DNA of 59,838 nucleotides from Mycosynbacter sp964593465 (GTDB taxonomy: Bacteria; Patescibacteriota; Saccharimonadia; Saccharimonadales; Saccharimonadaceae), in assembly GCA_964593465.1 (NCBI GenBank), contig CAZQJY010000007.1, positions 1 through 59,838 of the forward strand, in the 5' to 3' direction. Positions 14,478-23,332 of this stretch are shown one piece after another. A program made the translations under genes and the position numbers. Under the pieces are notes generated by a model, which was given only the letters and a program-made list of their open reading frames with translations, was not told where the DNA came from and did not search any database. Within the stretch, counting starts at the first letter, position 1, and each line of letters starts with the position of its first letter.

Positions 14478-16763
14478 ATGAGAAGAGTCGGCAAATATAC
14501 CAAACAGCGAAAAGTTCGCGGCGCATGGTTCGCTACGAATAAGTATATTTTGTGGTTTCATAATCTAAAACGATGGCAAAAAATTGCTATTATTGTAGGG
14601 CCGATTCTGACGTTGATGATTTTGATTCCGCTGCTGACGTATTTCTACTTTGCGCGGGATATTTCTGACAAAGAACGACTGATGAATCGCAATAACACTG
14701 GTATCGTACTGACAGCGACGAATGGTGAGGTGATATATCAAAGCGGACGTGCCAAGCATCGTGAGATGGTGCCGCTTGATCAGATTAGCGATACAACAAA
14801 GCAGGCACTTTTGGCTAGCGAAGATAAGGATTTTTACAAGCACGATGGATTCTCGGTGTTGAGCACAATGCGTGCTGTGTATGGCTATGTACTTGGTGGT
14901 GGTGGCGGTTTTGGTGGCTCGACACTGACGCAGCAGCTTGCCAAGATTACAGTGCTTTCGAGTGAACGTAGCGCAATGCGGCAGTTTCAAGCTTTTTCTG
15001 TAGCATTGGCGATAGAAAATACCTATACCAAGGATGAGATCCTCGAAATGTACCTCAACTCGGCATTTTTTGGCGGCAATGCATTTGGTATAGAGGACGC
15101 AGCCAAGAGCTTCTTTAATAAATCTCCCAAAGACCTAACACTTGCCGAAAGTGCTATGATTATAGGTGTATTGCCTGCACCAAATGTATACTCCCCTATT
15201 TATGGCGATATGAAATATGCCAAAGAGCGCCAAGCAACTGTCCTAAGCCGTATGGTGAAGAACGAGTATATCACCCAGGCAGAAAAAGATGCTGCGATAG
15301 CCCAAGAGCTAGCCTTTGCCGAGCCAGAATCAACTGTTGATGAAAGTCCAGCGCCGCATTTTGTTGAAATGGTGCTCGCGGATATGACCGAGCGGTATGG
15401 TGCCGAGGAAGTGGCGCGTGCTGGGTATCAGGTGAAGACAACACTTGATCTCGATATTCAGAATAAGCTCAAAACTAGTATTAATCAGAATATGGCTGCT
15501 ATTCGTGCCAGTGGTGGCTCTAATGCGGCAGGTATCGTAACAGACCCAAAGACAGGCGCAATTCGGGCGCTGATGGGTAGTTACGACTGGGATGACGAAA
15601 AGGACGGCAAGGTGAATATGGTTACAGCACTACGTCAGCCGGGTAGTAGCTTTAAGCCGATATACTTTGCTGCGGCGCTAGCGGACGGTACGATTACTCC
15701 TGCAACAATCCTGGAAGACCGCGCTATCGACGTCAATGGTTGGAAGCCACAAAACGCGCTCCGTACGTTTAATGGTGATGTGACAGTTCGCAAAGCACTC
15801 AACTGGTCGCTCAATATCCCTGCGGTCAAGGTGATGCAGCGGTATGGTGTTGAGAAATCAATTGAAGCTGCCAATGATATGGGCATTGATACGATTAAAA
15901 AAGATGGTGAGTATGGGCTTGCGCTTGCGCTAGGTGCGGCCGAGGCAAGACTGGAAGATATGACCTATGCATATGCTGCATTTGCAAATGAAGGTAGGCA
16001 AGAGAGCCGCGCTGTGGTTGAAGAAGTTCGGAGTCGCTATGACGAGACGGTGTATAAAAAGAAGCAACAAGAAAAACAGGTGATTAGTGCTGAGGGCGCA
16101 TATCTAATATCGAATATTTTGTCAGATAATCAAGCACGTGCAGGTATGTTTGGCGCATCACTAAATCTATATGGCAATAAAAAAGCTGCAGTAAAAACCG
16201 GTACAACTGACGACAATCGCGACGCCTGGACAATAGGTTACACACCTTCGTGGACAGTTGGCATATGGGTAGGTAATAATGATAATACCGCGATGTCTAG
16301 CGGTGGTGGCACGCTCGCTGGTCCCATCTGGCGGGGTATCATGAATGAGATAACCACAGATGCAAATGATCAATTTACGGTACCGAGTGGTGTGACACAA
16401 AGGGATGTCTGCTATGGCACTGGCAAACTCGCCAATACCTCGGGCACCAATACCTACAAAGAGTACTTCCTCTCAACTGCACTGCCTGGCTATGGCTGCA
16501 ATGTCCAGCAAAAAGAGCAAAAAGAAGAAAAACCACCAGAAGAAGAGCAGCCTACAACAACACCAACGCAGCCGACAACGCCGCTGCCAACAGAACCACC
16601 AGAGGATGAGGAAGATGAAGATGATGATACCTCGACACCAACGACTCCGACTGATCCAGAAGCTGAAGACGGATCGGGGAGTGGTGGTACTGGAGGCACC
16701 GGTGGTACAGGAACTGGTGGTACTGGGTCTGGATCGGGCTCAAATTCTGGCAATAATAGATGA
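14478..16763 (+). CDS. Class A penicillin-binding protein (PBP1a-like)
   Basis: 761 residues. Bifunctional enzyme that polymerises lipid II glycan strands and cross-links the peptides outside the membrane. Basic cytoplasmic tail, a membrane helix (about 37-60), GT51 transglycosylase with EDKDFYKHDG and GGSTLTQQLAK, and a transpeptidase domain with SxxK (GSSFKP, about residue 390), SLN and KTGTTDD. Ends in a low-complexity tail rich in Pro/Thr, then Glu/Asp, then Gly/Ser/Thr, possibly exposed through the wall. TACAAT ends 7 nt before the ATG (leaderless pattern). ruvA follows 15 nt after the stop. Confidence 0.95.
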   Translation: MRRVGKYTKQRKVRGAWFATNKYILWFHNLKRWQKIAIIVGPILTLMILIPLLTYFYFARDISDKERLMNRNNTGIVLTATNGEVIYQSGRAKHREMVPLDQISDTTKQALLASEDKDFYKHDGFSVLSTMRAVYGYVLGGGGGFGGSTLTQQLAKITVLSSERSAMRQFQAFSVALAIENTYTKDEILEMYLNSAFFGGNAFGIEDAAKSFFNKSPKDLTLAESAMIIGVLPAPNVYSPIYGDMKYAKERQATVLSRMVKNEYITQAEKDAAIAQELAFAEPESTVDESPAPHFVEMVLADMTERYGAEEVARAGYQVKTTLDLDIQNKLKTSINQNMAAIRASGGSNAAGIVTDPKTGAIRALMGSYDWDDEKDGKVNMVTALRQPGSSFKPIYFAAALADGTITPATILEDRAIDVNGWKPQNALRTFNGDVTVRKALNWSLNIPAVKVMQRYGVEKSIEAANDMGIDTIKKDGEYGLALALGAAEARLEDMTYAYAAFANEGRQESRAVVEEVRSRYDETVYKKKQQEKQVISAEGAYLISNILSDNQARAGMFGASLNLYGNKKAAVKTGTTDDNRDAWTIGYTPSWTVGIWVGNNDNTAMSSGGGTLAGPIWRGIMNEITTDANDQFTVPSGVTQRDVCYGTGKLANTSGTNTYKEYFLSTALPGYGCNVQQKEQKEEKPPEEEQPTTTPTQPTTPLPTEPPEDEEDEDDDTSTPTTPTDPEAEDGSGSGGTGGTGGTGTGGTGSGSGSNSGNNR

Positions 16764-16778
16764 TAGCAAGGGGTAGAT

Positions 16779-17357
16779 ATGATTGCGCATGTACAGGGTG
16801 TAGTAGCGGAAAAGTTTAATAATTCAGTAATTGTAGACGTGAGCGGCGTAGGTTATGAAGTGCAGACAGCACTCGGTGATTATGAAAAGGCATTGCTTGA
16901 CGAGCCGGTGAAGTTTTATACGTACCATCATATTCGTGAGCAGTCGCAAGACTTGTTTGGTTTTTCGTCGCTTGCTGCCAAGAAGCTGTTTGAGTTGCTT
17001 ATTACGGTACAGGGCGTGGGACCAAAAGCGGCACTAGCGATACTCAGCCTTGCGGATAGCGAAGTGGTGCGCAACGCGATTGCTGTCGAAGACACGGTAT
17101 TTGTCGCTAAAGCGAGTGGCGTGGGCAAAAAGACTGCCGAACGCGTGGTGGTGGATCTCAAAGATAAGGTCGGAATGCCTCTACGCTACGACAATAATCC
17201 ACTCACGGGCAATGCACCGGTGATGTCGCATACCGACGAAGCGCTTGAAGCGCTCATGGCACTTGGTTATAACCTAGCTGACGCAAGCAAAGCGCTCGAA
17301 GGCGTGTCGACAGAACTTTCGACGGCAGAACGGGTGACACAGGCGCTCAAAGGCTAG
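16779..17357 (+). CDS. ruvA: Holliday junction helicase subunit RuvA
   Basis: 192 residues, normal length. Tetramer that binds the four-way junction and loads RuvB. N-terminal OB fold starting MIAHVQGVV, two helix-hairpin-helix segments (VQGVGPKAALAIL and ASGVGKKTAERVV), and the C-terminal RuvB-contacting domain (ALMALGYNLADASKAL). An AAGGGG ribosome-binding site precedes the ATG, consistent with translation from the PBP transcript. Its end overlaps the convergent gene at 17354 by 4 nt. Confidence 0.97.
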   Translation: MIAHVQGVVAEKFNNSVIVDVSGVGYEVQTALGDYEKALLDEPVKFYTYHHIREQSQDLFGFSSLAAKKLFELLITVQGVGPKAALAILSLADSEVVRNAIAVEDTVFVAKASGVGKKTAERVVVDLKDKVGMPLRYDNNPLTGNAPVMSHTDEALEALMALGYNLADASKALEGVSTELSTAERVTQALKG

Positions 17358-18148
17358 TTTTGGTGTCGGTTAGCCTCTTCTAAGATTGCATTCCATGTCG
17401 CGATAGATTCGTGAGCGGGAAGGGATTTTTTTGAGACAGGTGAAAAGCCATTGGTGAGCATGTGTTTTTGCGCGTGAATAGATGCACTATTTGTATCAAT
17501 CACATCGGTGATCATGTCTGGCGTGATGATGCCGCCATATTTTATCTCACCAAGATCATCATGGTGGTTTAGGTTGTAGGCAGGTCGTCGCGTTGTCTGC
17601 ATGTAGTGCAGTGCGCGTGCGGCTATTATGTCGATCCAATCAGAGCCAGTCATGGCCTGATCAAAGTATTCTTGTACTTTGCGTTGGGCACGTGGTTTGA
17701 GTTTGTCGTAGGGTTTTCGTCGCCCAAAAAAGATAGTTGCCGTAATATCTTCTGATGTCACGACTGTGTGAGGAGATTTTAGTAGCTGCTTGGGGTCGAG
17801 GCAGGCGATTGTTTTGCCGTAAGGGCTAGCACTTCGTGCAACACCTCCCCAGTGCATAAAGACAAAGTCGTCTAGCCCGAGAGAGCGGTCAAGAGTGTAG
17901 GCGTTGTTGCGTCGAGCGGGGTTGTCTGGATGACTTGCTGGCATAATTCCTTTTTGAAGGAGACTTGAAGCAGATGATTGCGTGGCATGCGTGAGCGGGA
18001 TAGCCAAGAGGCGTTCACGGACCATGGCTACAGCAGCTTGTTCACCGAGGTTGAGACCGACAAGTCGTTGATAATTGTGATAATTATCGTCAAGCCGCTC
18101 GGGAGGTAGGTGTTCACTGATTGTTTCCGGAAGAGCACTTCTTGCCAT
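17354..18148 (-). CDS. Unknown protein, possible ADP-ribosyltransferase-like fold
   Basis: 264 residues, soluble, no signal. No family confidently recognised. Near residue 53 the stretch LTHATQSSASSLLQKGIMP has the His...Gly-Ile spacing seen at the start of DarT/RES/ART-type enzymes, followed by RNNAYTLDRSLGLDDFVF; this resemblance is weak. It lies convergent to ruvA and divergent from ruvB, alone on the minus strand. TATAAT (complement of 18155-18160) ends 6 nt before the ATG, giving a leaderless promoter of its own. No antitoxin-like partner gene is adjacent. Confidence 0.6.
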   Translation of the reverse strand: MARSALPETISEHLPPERLDDNYHNYQRLVGLNLGEQAAVAMVRERLLAIPLTHATQSSASSLLQKGIMPASHPDNPARRNNAYTLDRSLGLDDFVFMHWGGVARSASPYGKTIACLDPKQLLKSPHTVVTSEDITATIFFGRRKPYDKLKPRAQRKVQEYFDQAMTGSDWIDIIAARALHYMQTTRRPAYNLNHHDDLGEIKYGGIITPDMITDVIDTNSASIHAQKHMLTNGFSPVSKKSLPAHESIATWNAILEEANRHQN

Positions 18149-18206
18149 GTTTTTATTATAGCATATTTGTAATAAAATAGCAATACTGTGGCATAATGGG
18201 TAGTAT

Positions 18207-19217
18207 ATGGCGATAGATAGAATTGTAGATACCAGTGTGACTGACGACGATACCGATGAGCAGATTATTGAAGTTACCTTGCGACCGCAGAGTTTTGATG
18301 AATATATTGGGCAAGAGCGACTAAAGAAAAACTTGAAGCTGGCGATAGCTGCTGCGAAGAAACGTGGTGAGCCGATTGATCACGTATTGCTCTATGGACC
18401 GCCGGGGCTTGGTAAGACGACGATGGCAACGGTGATTGCCAATGAAATGAATACGAATATTCGTGTGACAGCAGGGCCAGCTATTGAGCGGGCAGGTGAT
18501 TTAGCGAGTATTCTCACTAATTTGCAGGATGGCGATGTGTTGTTTATCGACGAGATTCACCGACTTGGCCGTGCGGTCGAAGAAGTGCTCTATAGCGCGA
18601 TGGAAGATTACAAGCTCGATATTGTGATTGGCAAAGGGCCTGCTGCGCGGAGCGTGCGGCTGGATTTACCAAAGTTCACGGTGATTGGTGCGACCACGCG
18701 TACAGGTAGTCTGGCGGCACCGCTACGCGATAGATTTGGGCTGATTCATCGGCTAGAATTCTACACACCTGCTGAGATTGAGCGGATTATCTCGCGCGCA
18801 GCCAACATTTTAGAAAGCAAGATAGATGCCAGCGCCGCAAAAGACCTGTCGACACGTGCTCGACTGACGCCACGCATTGCCAATCGCTTACTGAAGCGTG
18901 TGCGCGATTATGCTGATGTAAATGGCGATGGGATTATTGACTCGCTGACGACCATAAAAGCGCTGGCGCTACTAGAGGTGGACGAACTTGGGCTTGATTC
19001 GGCGGATAGGCAGTTGCTGCAGAGCATGATTGAGAATTATGGTGATAATCCCGTGGGCCTTACGACGCTTGCGGCGCTCACGGGCGACGAAGCGAGTACG
19101 ATTGAGGATTTTTATGAACCATATCTTCTGCAGATTGGGTTTATTGAGCGTACACCACGAGGTCGCAAAGTCACGCAAAAAGCTCGCAAGCACTTGGGTG
19201 CTGATGCATCAGCGTAG
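18207..19217 (+). CDS. ruvB: Holliday junction branch-migration ATPase RuvB
   Basis: 336 residues, normal length. Hexameric AAA+ motor that drives branch migration with RuvA. Typical start RPQSFDEYIGQ, Walker A GPPGLGKTT (about 65), Walker B LFIDEIHRL, sensor GATTRTG with LRDRFG arginine finger region, and a C-terminal winged helix ending in RTPRGRKVT. CATAAT ends 9 nt before the ATG (leaderless pattern). The PH-domain gene begins 12 nt after the stop but has its own -10 box. Confidence 0.98.
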   Translation: MAIDRIVDTSVTDDDTDEQIIEVTLRPQSFDEYIGQERLKKNLKLAIAAAKKRGEPIDHVLLYGPPGLGKTTMATVIANEMNTNIRVTAGPAIERAGDLASILTNLQDGDVLFIDEIHRLGRAVEEVLYSAMEDYKLDIVIGKGPAARSVRLDLPKFTVIGATTRTGSLAAPLRDRFGLIHRLEFYTPAEIERIISRAANILESKIDASAAKDLSTRARLTPRIANRLLKRVRDYADVNGDGIIDSLTTIKALALLEVDELGLDSADRQLLQSMIENYGDNPVGLTTLAALTGDEASTIEDFYEPYLLQIGFIERTPRGRKVTQKARKHLGADASA

Positions 19218-19229
19218 TACAATAAGTAT

Positions 19230-20018
19230 ATGAGTAATGACGAGCAACAACCGGTCCAGCCACAGCAGCCAACTCCTATGAGCGGACAGGCAACTACCGG
19301 CTCACATGTGACGAATCTTCCCTCTGCAATAGAGGGGCAAAATTACAATCCGCAACTACGAGCACAAATGGCAAACGAGCCGGGTGTGACGCATGTAGGG
19401 CGGCCTATTGAGCCAGCGAGCATGGAAGTGAGTGATGAGCTAATGAAAAAACACGAGGATTCCAAGAGAATGTTTCCTGAGCTTAACCTCTCGAAAGGAG
19501 AGTATGTCATTCTCAAGTTGCATCGTCATTCTATGGGCTTGCTACCTCCTGTTGGTGTGACAACAATCGTGCTTTCTCTTTTGGTCACAGTATGGGTGAT
19601 GTATCCGGTGATATTAGAAAATGATACCTCTGGTCAGCTGCCAGCCATGGGGACGATGAGTGTAATGATCATGTGTTTGGGTGCATTGACGGCGCTCTTT
19701 GGGTATATTGCGGTGTGGGTATATCAACGCAATACATTTTTCCTTACCAATGAAAGTGTGATTCAGGAAATTCAGCATAGCCTTTTTGCTAAACACGAAC
19801 AAACTGTGAGTCTTGGGAGCGTTGAGGATGTAAGCTTTCGTCAGACGGGGCTTTTGCAAGCAGTGTTTGGGTACGGTACGATTCGTTTGAGTACGGAGGG
19901 TGAAGAGACGACATATGTATTCCATTATGTATCTAACCCCAAGCGCCAAGTGGCTATCTTGAACAATGCAGTTGAAGATTTCAAGAATGGTCGACCTGTA
20001 ACAGGTCATGTGACGTAG
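19230..20018 (+). CDS. Membrane protein with bacterial PH-like (bPH2) domain
   Basis: 262 residues. A disordered Gln/Pro-rich N-terminus (about 1-85) precedes two membrane helices (about 108-130 and 145-170). The C-terminal domain begins NTFFLTNESVIQEIQHSLF and continues with ISL-like QTVSLGSVEDVSF and YGTIRLSTEGEE, the pattern of YdbS/YdbT-type bacterial PH domains. Role unknown; these domains sit at the cytoplasmic membrane face. TACAAT ends 6 nt before the ATG (leaderless). Confidence 0.8.
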   Translation: MSNDEQQPVQPQQPTPMSGQATTGSHVTNLPSAIEGQNYNPQLRAQMANEPGVTHVGRPIEPASMEVSDELMKKHEDSKRMFPELNLSKGEYVILKLHRHSMGLLPPVGVTTIVLSLLVTVWVMYPVILENDTSGQLPAMGTMSVMIMCLGALTALFGYIAVWVYQRNTFFLTNESVIQEIQHSLFAKHEQTVSLGSVEDVSFRQTGLLQAVFGYGTIRLSTEGEETTYVFHYVSNPKRQVAILNNAVEDFKNGRPVTGHVT

Positions 20019-20033
20019 AGAGTGTATCCGAGA

Positions 20034-20465
20034 TTACTTTTTGTTTTGTGTAGCGTTGCGCGTATATTCAGCTTCTTTTTCTAAGGCAGCACGAAGAGTA
20101 TAGCCTTTGCACTGATTATCTTTGCAGCCTGTTGGTTCATAGGTGTAGCTAGAATGGGATACGAGACCTAGGAGTTCGCTGTCAACACGAATTTCATTAA
20201 TTGCAATACCGTCTGGATCCTTGAAAGTGTCTGCTTGTACGGCTGGGAGTGTTTTAGTATTGAGTGTGTCAGGATACGACTTGTGTTCTGCAAAGTATAC
20301 TTTTTCTAGATTATGATGAAGTGTATTGATATCAGCTTTACGACGATCGTCTCGTGCGGCTGCTTCGATGGCATTTTTTTGGTAGAGGAAAAGTCCGCAC
20401 ATCGACAAAAAAAGTACCACAACAACAAGCAGCTCGATGATAGTGAATCCCGCAGATTTTCTCAT
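20034..20465 (-). CDS. Type IV pilin-like protein
   Basis: 143 residues. Short leader MRKSAG then FTIIELLVVVVLFLSM: a prepilin peptidase site with Phe at +1 and Glu at +5, followed by the hydrophobic assembly helix. The soluble head contains two pairs of cysteines (GCKDNQC). Likely a minor pilin or pseudopilin. Encoded alone, divergent from recA. The -10 box TACAAT (complement of 20474-20479) ends 8 nt before the ATG. A large inverted repeat separates it from recA. Confidence 0.9.
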   Translation of the reverse strand: MRKSAGFTIIELLVVVVLFLSMCGLFLYQKNAIEAAARDDRRKADINTLHHNLEKVYFAEHKSYPDTLNTKTLPAVQADTFKDPDGIAINEIRVDSELLGLVSHSSYTYEPTGCKDNQCKGYTLRAALEKEAEYTRNATQNKK

Positions 20466-20484
20466 ATATATTTATTGTATCATA

Positions 20485-20526
20485 AGAAGACATGCGAATA
20501 ACAAGCATGTCTTCTCGTGCTATAAT
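20485..20526 (+). promoter_or_regulatory. recA promoter with 11-9-11 perfect inverted repeat
   Basis: AGAAGACATGC (20485-20495), GAATAACAA, GCATGTCTTCT (20505-20515), followed by an extended -10, TGC+TATAAT (20521-20526). The repeat covers the -35/spacer region and is placed like a repressor site. Because the flanking genes diverge, neither would need a terminator here. No known SOS box (LexA) consensus is matched. The predicted transcript starts near 20533. Confidence 0.75.
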
Positions 20527-20553
20527 AAGTGTTATAGATAATACGGAGGGTAT

Positions 20554-21585
20554 ATGGCAAAAAAGGCAGACCAGGCAGAGGCGACAGACAAAAAAGATAG
20601 CGGTAAACTCGCGGCACTCAATCTTGCAATGGATCAAATTACCAAGCAATTTGGAGATGGTTCTATCATGAAACTTGGCGAGGCCAAGAAAGTAGATGTA
20701 GAGTTGCTCCCAAGTGGTGCGCTGAGCCTAGACTTGGCACTTGGTGGTGGCTATCCAAAAGGTCGCATCATCGAGATTTATGGCCCAGAATCAAGTGGTA
20801 AAACAACCCTTACACTCCACGCGATTGCCGAGATCCAGAAGCAGGGCGGCACTGCAGCATTTATTGACGCGGAGCATGCTCTTGACCCTAGCTACGCACG
20901 CAAACTAGGCGTCGATACCGACAATCTGCTCGTAAGCCAGCCGGACAACGGCGAGCAGGCGCTAGAAATTGCTGAGACATTGGTACGCTCCAATGCTGTC
21001 GACTTGGTGGTTGTCGACTCTGTGGCTGCACTTGTGCCACAGGCAGAAATCGACGGTGATATGGGCGATAGCCACATGGGCTTGCAGGCACGATTGATGA
21101 GCCAGGCGCTGCGTAAGCTGACGGGTATTATCAACAAGTCCAAGACAACCGTTATCTTCATCAACCAAATTCGTATGAAGATTGGTGTGATGTTTGGCAA
21201 CCCAGAGACGACAACTGGTGGTAACGCACTCAAATTCTACGCCAGCGTGCGTATGGACATTCGCCGTATTGGTCAGATTAAGGTAGGTGACGACATTATT
21301 GGTAATCGTACCAAAGTAAAGATTGTCAAAAATAAAATTGCACCGCCATTCCGCATCGCCGAATTCGACATTATGTACAACGAAGGTATTTCTGCGCCTG
21401 GAGACATTCTCGACCTCGCAGTGCAGCATGGTATCGTCGGTAAATCTGGCGCGTGGTTTGACTATAACGACGAAAAGATTGGTCAGGGGCGTGACAAAAC
21501 TAAGGAGTTCTTGAAGCAAAATCCGAAGCTTCTGGTGGAAATCGATAAAAAGGTGCGCGCGAAAGTGGCAGAAGAGGACGCGTAG
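20554..21585 (+). CDS. recA: Recombinase RecA
   Basis: 343 residues, normal length. Forms filaments on single-stranded DNA and catalyses strand exchange. N-terminal helix region, Walker A GPESSGKTT (about 77), Walker B LVVVDSVAAL, L1/L2 DNA-binding loops (MGLQARLMSQALRK; NQIRMKIGVMFGNPETTTGG), and a short C-terminal tail ending KVAEEDA. The SD GGAGGG lies 4-5 nt before the ATG, with a leader of about 20 nt, unlike the many leaderless genes here. First gene of recA-nudix-recX. Confidence 0.99.
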   Translation: MAKKADQAEATDKKDSGKLAALNLAMDQITKQFGDGSIMKLGEAKKVDVELLPSGALSLDLALGGGYPKGRIIEIYGPESSGKTTLTLHAIAEIQKQGGTAAFIDAEHALDPSYARKLGVDTDNLLVSQPDNGEQALEIAETLVRSNAVDLVVVDSVAALVPQAEIDGDMGDSHMGLQARLMSQALRKLTGIINKSKTTVIFINQIRMKIGVMFGNPETTTGGNALKFYASVRMDIRRIGQIKVGDDIIGNRTKVKIVKNKIAPPFRIAEFDIMYNEGISAPGDILDLAVQHGIVGKSGAWFDYNDEKIGQGRDKTKEFLKQNPKLLVEIDKKVRAKVAEEDA

Positions 21586-21587
21586 CC

Positions 21588-22100
21588 ATGACTCAGCAAG
21601 AGCAGATTTGGCATGTTGATGAAAACGACAATCCGATCGGCTCAATTGGCAGAGAGGATTCACGAAAGACAGGGGCAAAGTATCGTATCGTAAGGGTATC
21701 GGTTGAGGATGTAGATGGAAATGTTCTCATCCAAAAGCGCTTACCAAGCAAGAAAACCTATCCCGATTGCTGGGATACATCTGCAGGCGGCAACATTGAT
21801 TATCCAGAATCATACGAGGAAGCGGCCAAGCGTGAATTAGCTGAAGAAATAGGGCTAACGGATGTTGACCTTGAAGAGGTCGCGTATTTTTATGCCGAAA
21901 ATGTCGACCCAAAGGGTAATAAGATGAATCGTTTTACAAAAGTCTATCGCGCACTGGCGGATTCAGCGACAAAATTTGTTTTGCAGCCAGATGAAGTGGG
22001 TGCTGTTGAATGGGTGAGTCGTGCAGAGTTGAGAAACCTACCCATTGATAAAATTACCGACGGGTTGCATCAAACAATCGTGCACTACTATAGCAAGTAG
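21588..22100 (+). CDS. Nudix hydrolase, IDI/YfcD-like
   Basis: 170 residues. Hydrolyses (or acts on) substrates with a nucleoside-diphosphate-like moiety. A perfect Nudix box, G-x5-E-x7-REL-AEE-IG, lies around residues 67-89 (starts GNIDYPE). The start IWHVDENDNPIG and the length resemble isopentenyl-diphosphate isomerase-type Nudix proteins such as YfcD rather than MutT; no substrate can be assigned. Starts 3 nt after the recA stop and ends 3 nt before recX, so it is inside the recA-recX transcript. Confidence 0.88.
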   Translation: MTQQEQIWHVDENDNPIGSIGREDSRKTGAKYRIVRVSVEDVDGNVLIQKRLPSKKTYPDCWDTSAGGNIDYPESYEEAAKRELAEEIGLTDVDLEEVAYFYAENVDPKGNKMNRFTKVYRALADSATKFVLQPDEVGAVEWVSRAELRNLPIDKITDGLHQTIVHYYSK

Positions 22101-22102
22101 CA

Positions 22103-22756
22103 ATGAAAATCACTGCCCTCACCTCTCAGCAACGCGACCCAAACCGTATCAATGTGATGGTTGATGACAAATATCGATTTAGTTTGGATATTTCGCAGGT
22201 CGTAGCCCTTGGCGTAAAAGTTGGCAAAGAGTATGGCGATGCGGAGTTGGCGGAGATAGAGGGCGAAAGCCAGTTTGGCAAGCTTTATGCGCGGGCGCTG
22301 GAGTATTGCCTGATGCGGCCGCATAGCTCCCGCGAAGTGCGAGATTATTTATGGCGCAAAACGCGCACGACGAAGTATAAATCGCGCAAAACAGGTGAGT
22401 TAAAGGAGCGGGCGGGCGTAGCGCCAGAACTCACTGAACGTGTACATGAAAAACTCATCGAAAAAGGCTATATCGACGACGAAAAGTTCGCACGCTATTG
22501 GGTAGAAAATCGCAACCTCACCAAAGGTGCAAGCCGCCGCAAGCTCGAAACTGAACTCCGCACTAAAGGTGTAAGCAGTGAAATCATTGCCCAGCAATTC
22601 GCTGAGACGGAGCGCAGTGACAACGACGAACTACGCAAAATCCTGGCCAAAAAACGCAGTAAATATCCCGACGAGCAAAAGCTCATCGCTTATCTCGCCC
22701 GCCAAGGTTTTGGCTACGACGATATCAAACACGCACTTACTGATGATCGGATTTAA
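22103..22756 (+). CDS. recX: RecA regulator RecX
   Basis: 217 residues. RecX binds RecA filaments and limits their activity. Recognisable by the repeated three-helix modules: ALEYCLMRPHSSREVRDYL, YIDDEKFARYWVENR and GFGYDDIKHAL. An extra N-terminal portion of about 65 residues (MKITALTSQQ...), with VMVDDKYRFSLD, is typical of longer RecX forms. Third gene of the recA operon. Its last 20 nt overlap the convergent PRC-barrel gene. Confidence 0.93.
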   Translation: MKITALTSQQRDPNRINVMVDDKYRFSLDISQVVALGVKVGKEYGDAELAEIEGESQFGKLYARALEYCLMRPHSSREVRDYLWRKTRTTKYKSRKTGELKERAGVAPELTERVHEKLIEKGYIDDEKFARYWVENRNLTKGASRRKLETELRTKGVSSEIIAQQFAETERSDNDELRKILAKKRSKYPDEQKLIAYLARQGFGYDDIKHALTDDRI

Positions 22757-23324
22757 CTGATTCTGGCTGTGGCGGCGTATGGCCGCGAAATGGATTGATG
22801 AATGGCTGCTTCTCAAGTTTGGCAGGTTGTTTGATGGGCTCTTTTGGGCTGCGTACCGTAACGGTATCGTTGGTGATATTGATAATCTGTGAACGATTAA
22901 TGATCAACTCTGTATCGGATATCCGTTTGAGGATTGGCTGTTTGACGCTAAACTTTTCTATACGAAAAGAATCAGTGTCAACAAAGCAGCGAGAAATACG
23001 ACCAAGCTTGCTACCGTTGTCATCGATGACATGCATTTTTTCTAACGCAAAAGGGTTTTCGTAGAGCTCTTTGTTTATAACTAGGTCCTCTAAAATCGTA
23101 ATCTCATCACTCGAATTGACGATAAAACCAACATCGCTAAGCTCACGGATGTCTTCTATACGCATAAAAGCAGGTCTTTCGTCGAGCTGCTGTCCGTCGA
23201 GCTCGTAAGCAAGTATGTGGAGATTATGGGGATTGATAATCGGTCGGATCGTCTGAGCAATTTGTCCACCTGTCTGTAGGCTCATGATTGGTTGCTGGAG
23301 TAGGTCTTCTGATGGAAACAGCAT
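22737..23324 (-). CDS. PRC-barrel-type protein at the end of the pilus operon
   Basis: 195 residues, soluble. Two PRC-barrel-like segments: residues about 20-85 (HILAYELDGQQLDERPAFMR) and about 90-160 (EKMHVIDDNGSKLGRISRCFVDTD, RSQIINITND). A Pro-rich tail follows. PRC barrels mediate protein contacts in diverse systems. The start lies 8 nt after the stop of the upstream small membrane gene, so it ends the pil operon; a possible alternative start is the Met at residue 14. A pilus-linked role is inferred only from position. Confidence 0.7.
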   Translation of the reverse strand: MLFPSEDLLQQPIMSLQTGGQIAQTIRPIINPHNLHILAYELDGQQLDERPAFMRIEDIRELSDVGFIVNSSDEITILEDLVINKELYENPFALEKMHVIDDNGSKLGRISRCFVDTDSFRIEKFSVKQPILKRISDTELIINRSQIINITNDTVTVRSPKEPIKQPAKLEKQPFINPFRGHTPPQPESVKSDHQ

Positions 23325-23332
23325 CCAATTGC

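Noticed and set aside
20485..20515. recA-upstream inverted repeat as an intrinsic terminator
   Set aside because: The genes on both sides diverge from it, so neither transcript needs to stop there, and no T-run follows on either strand.
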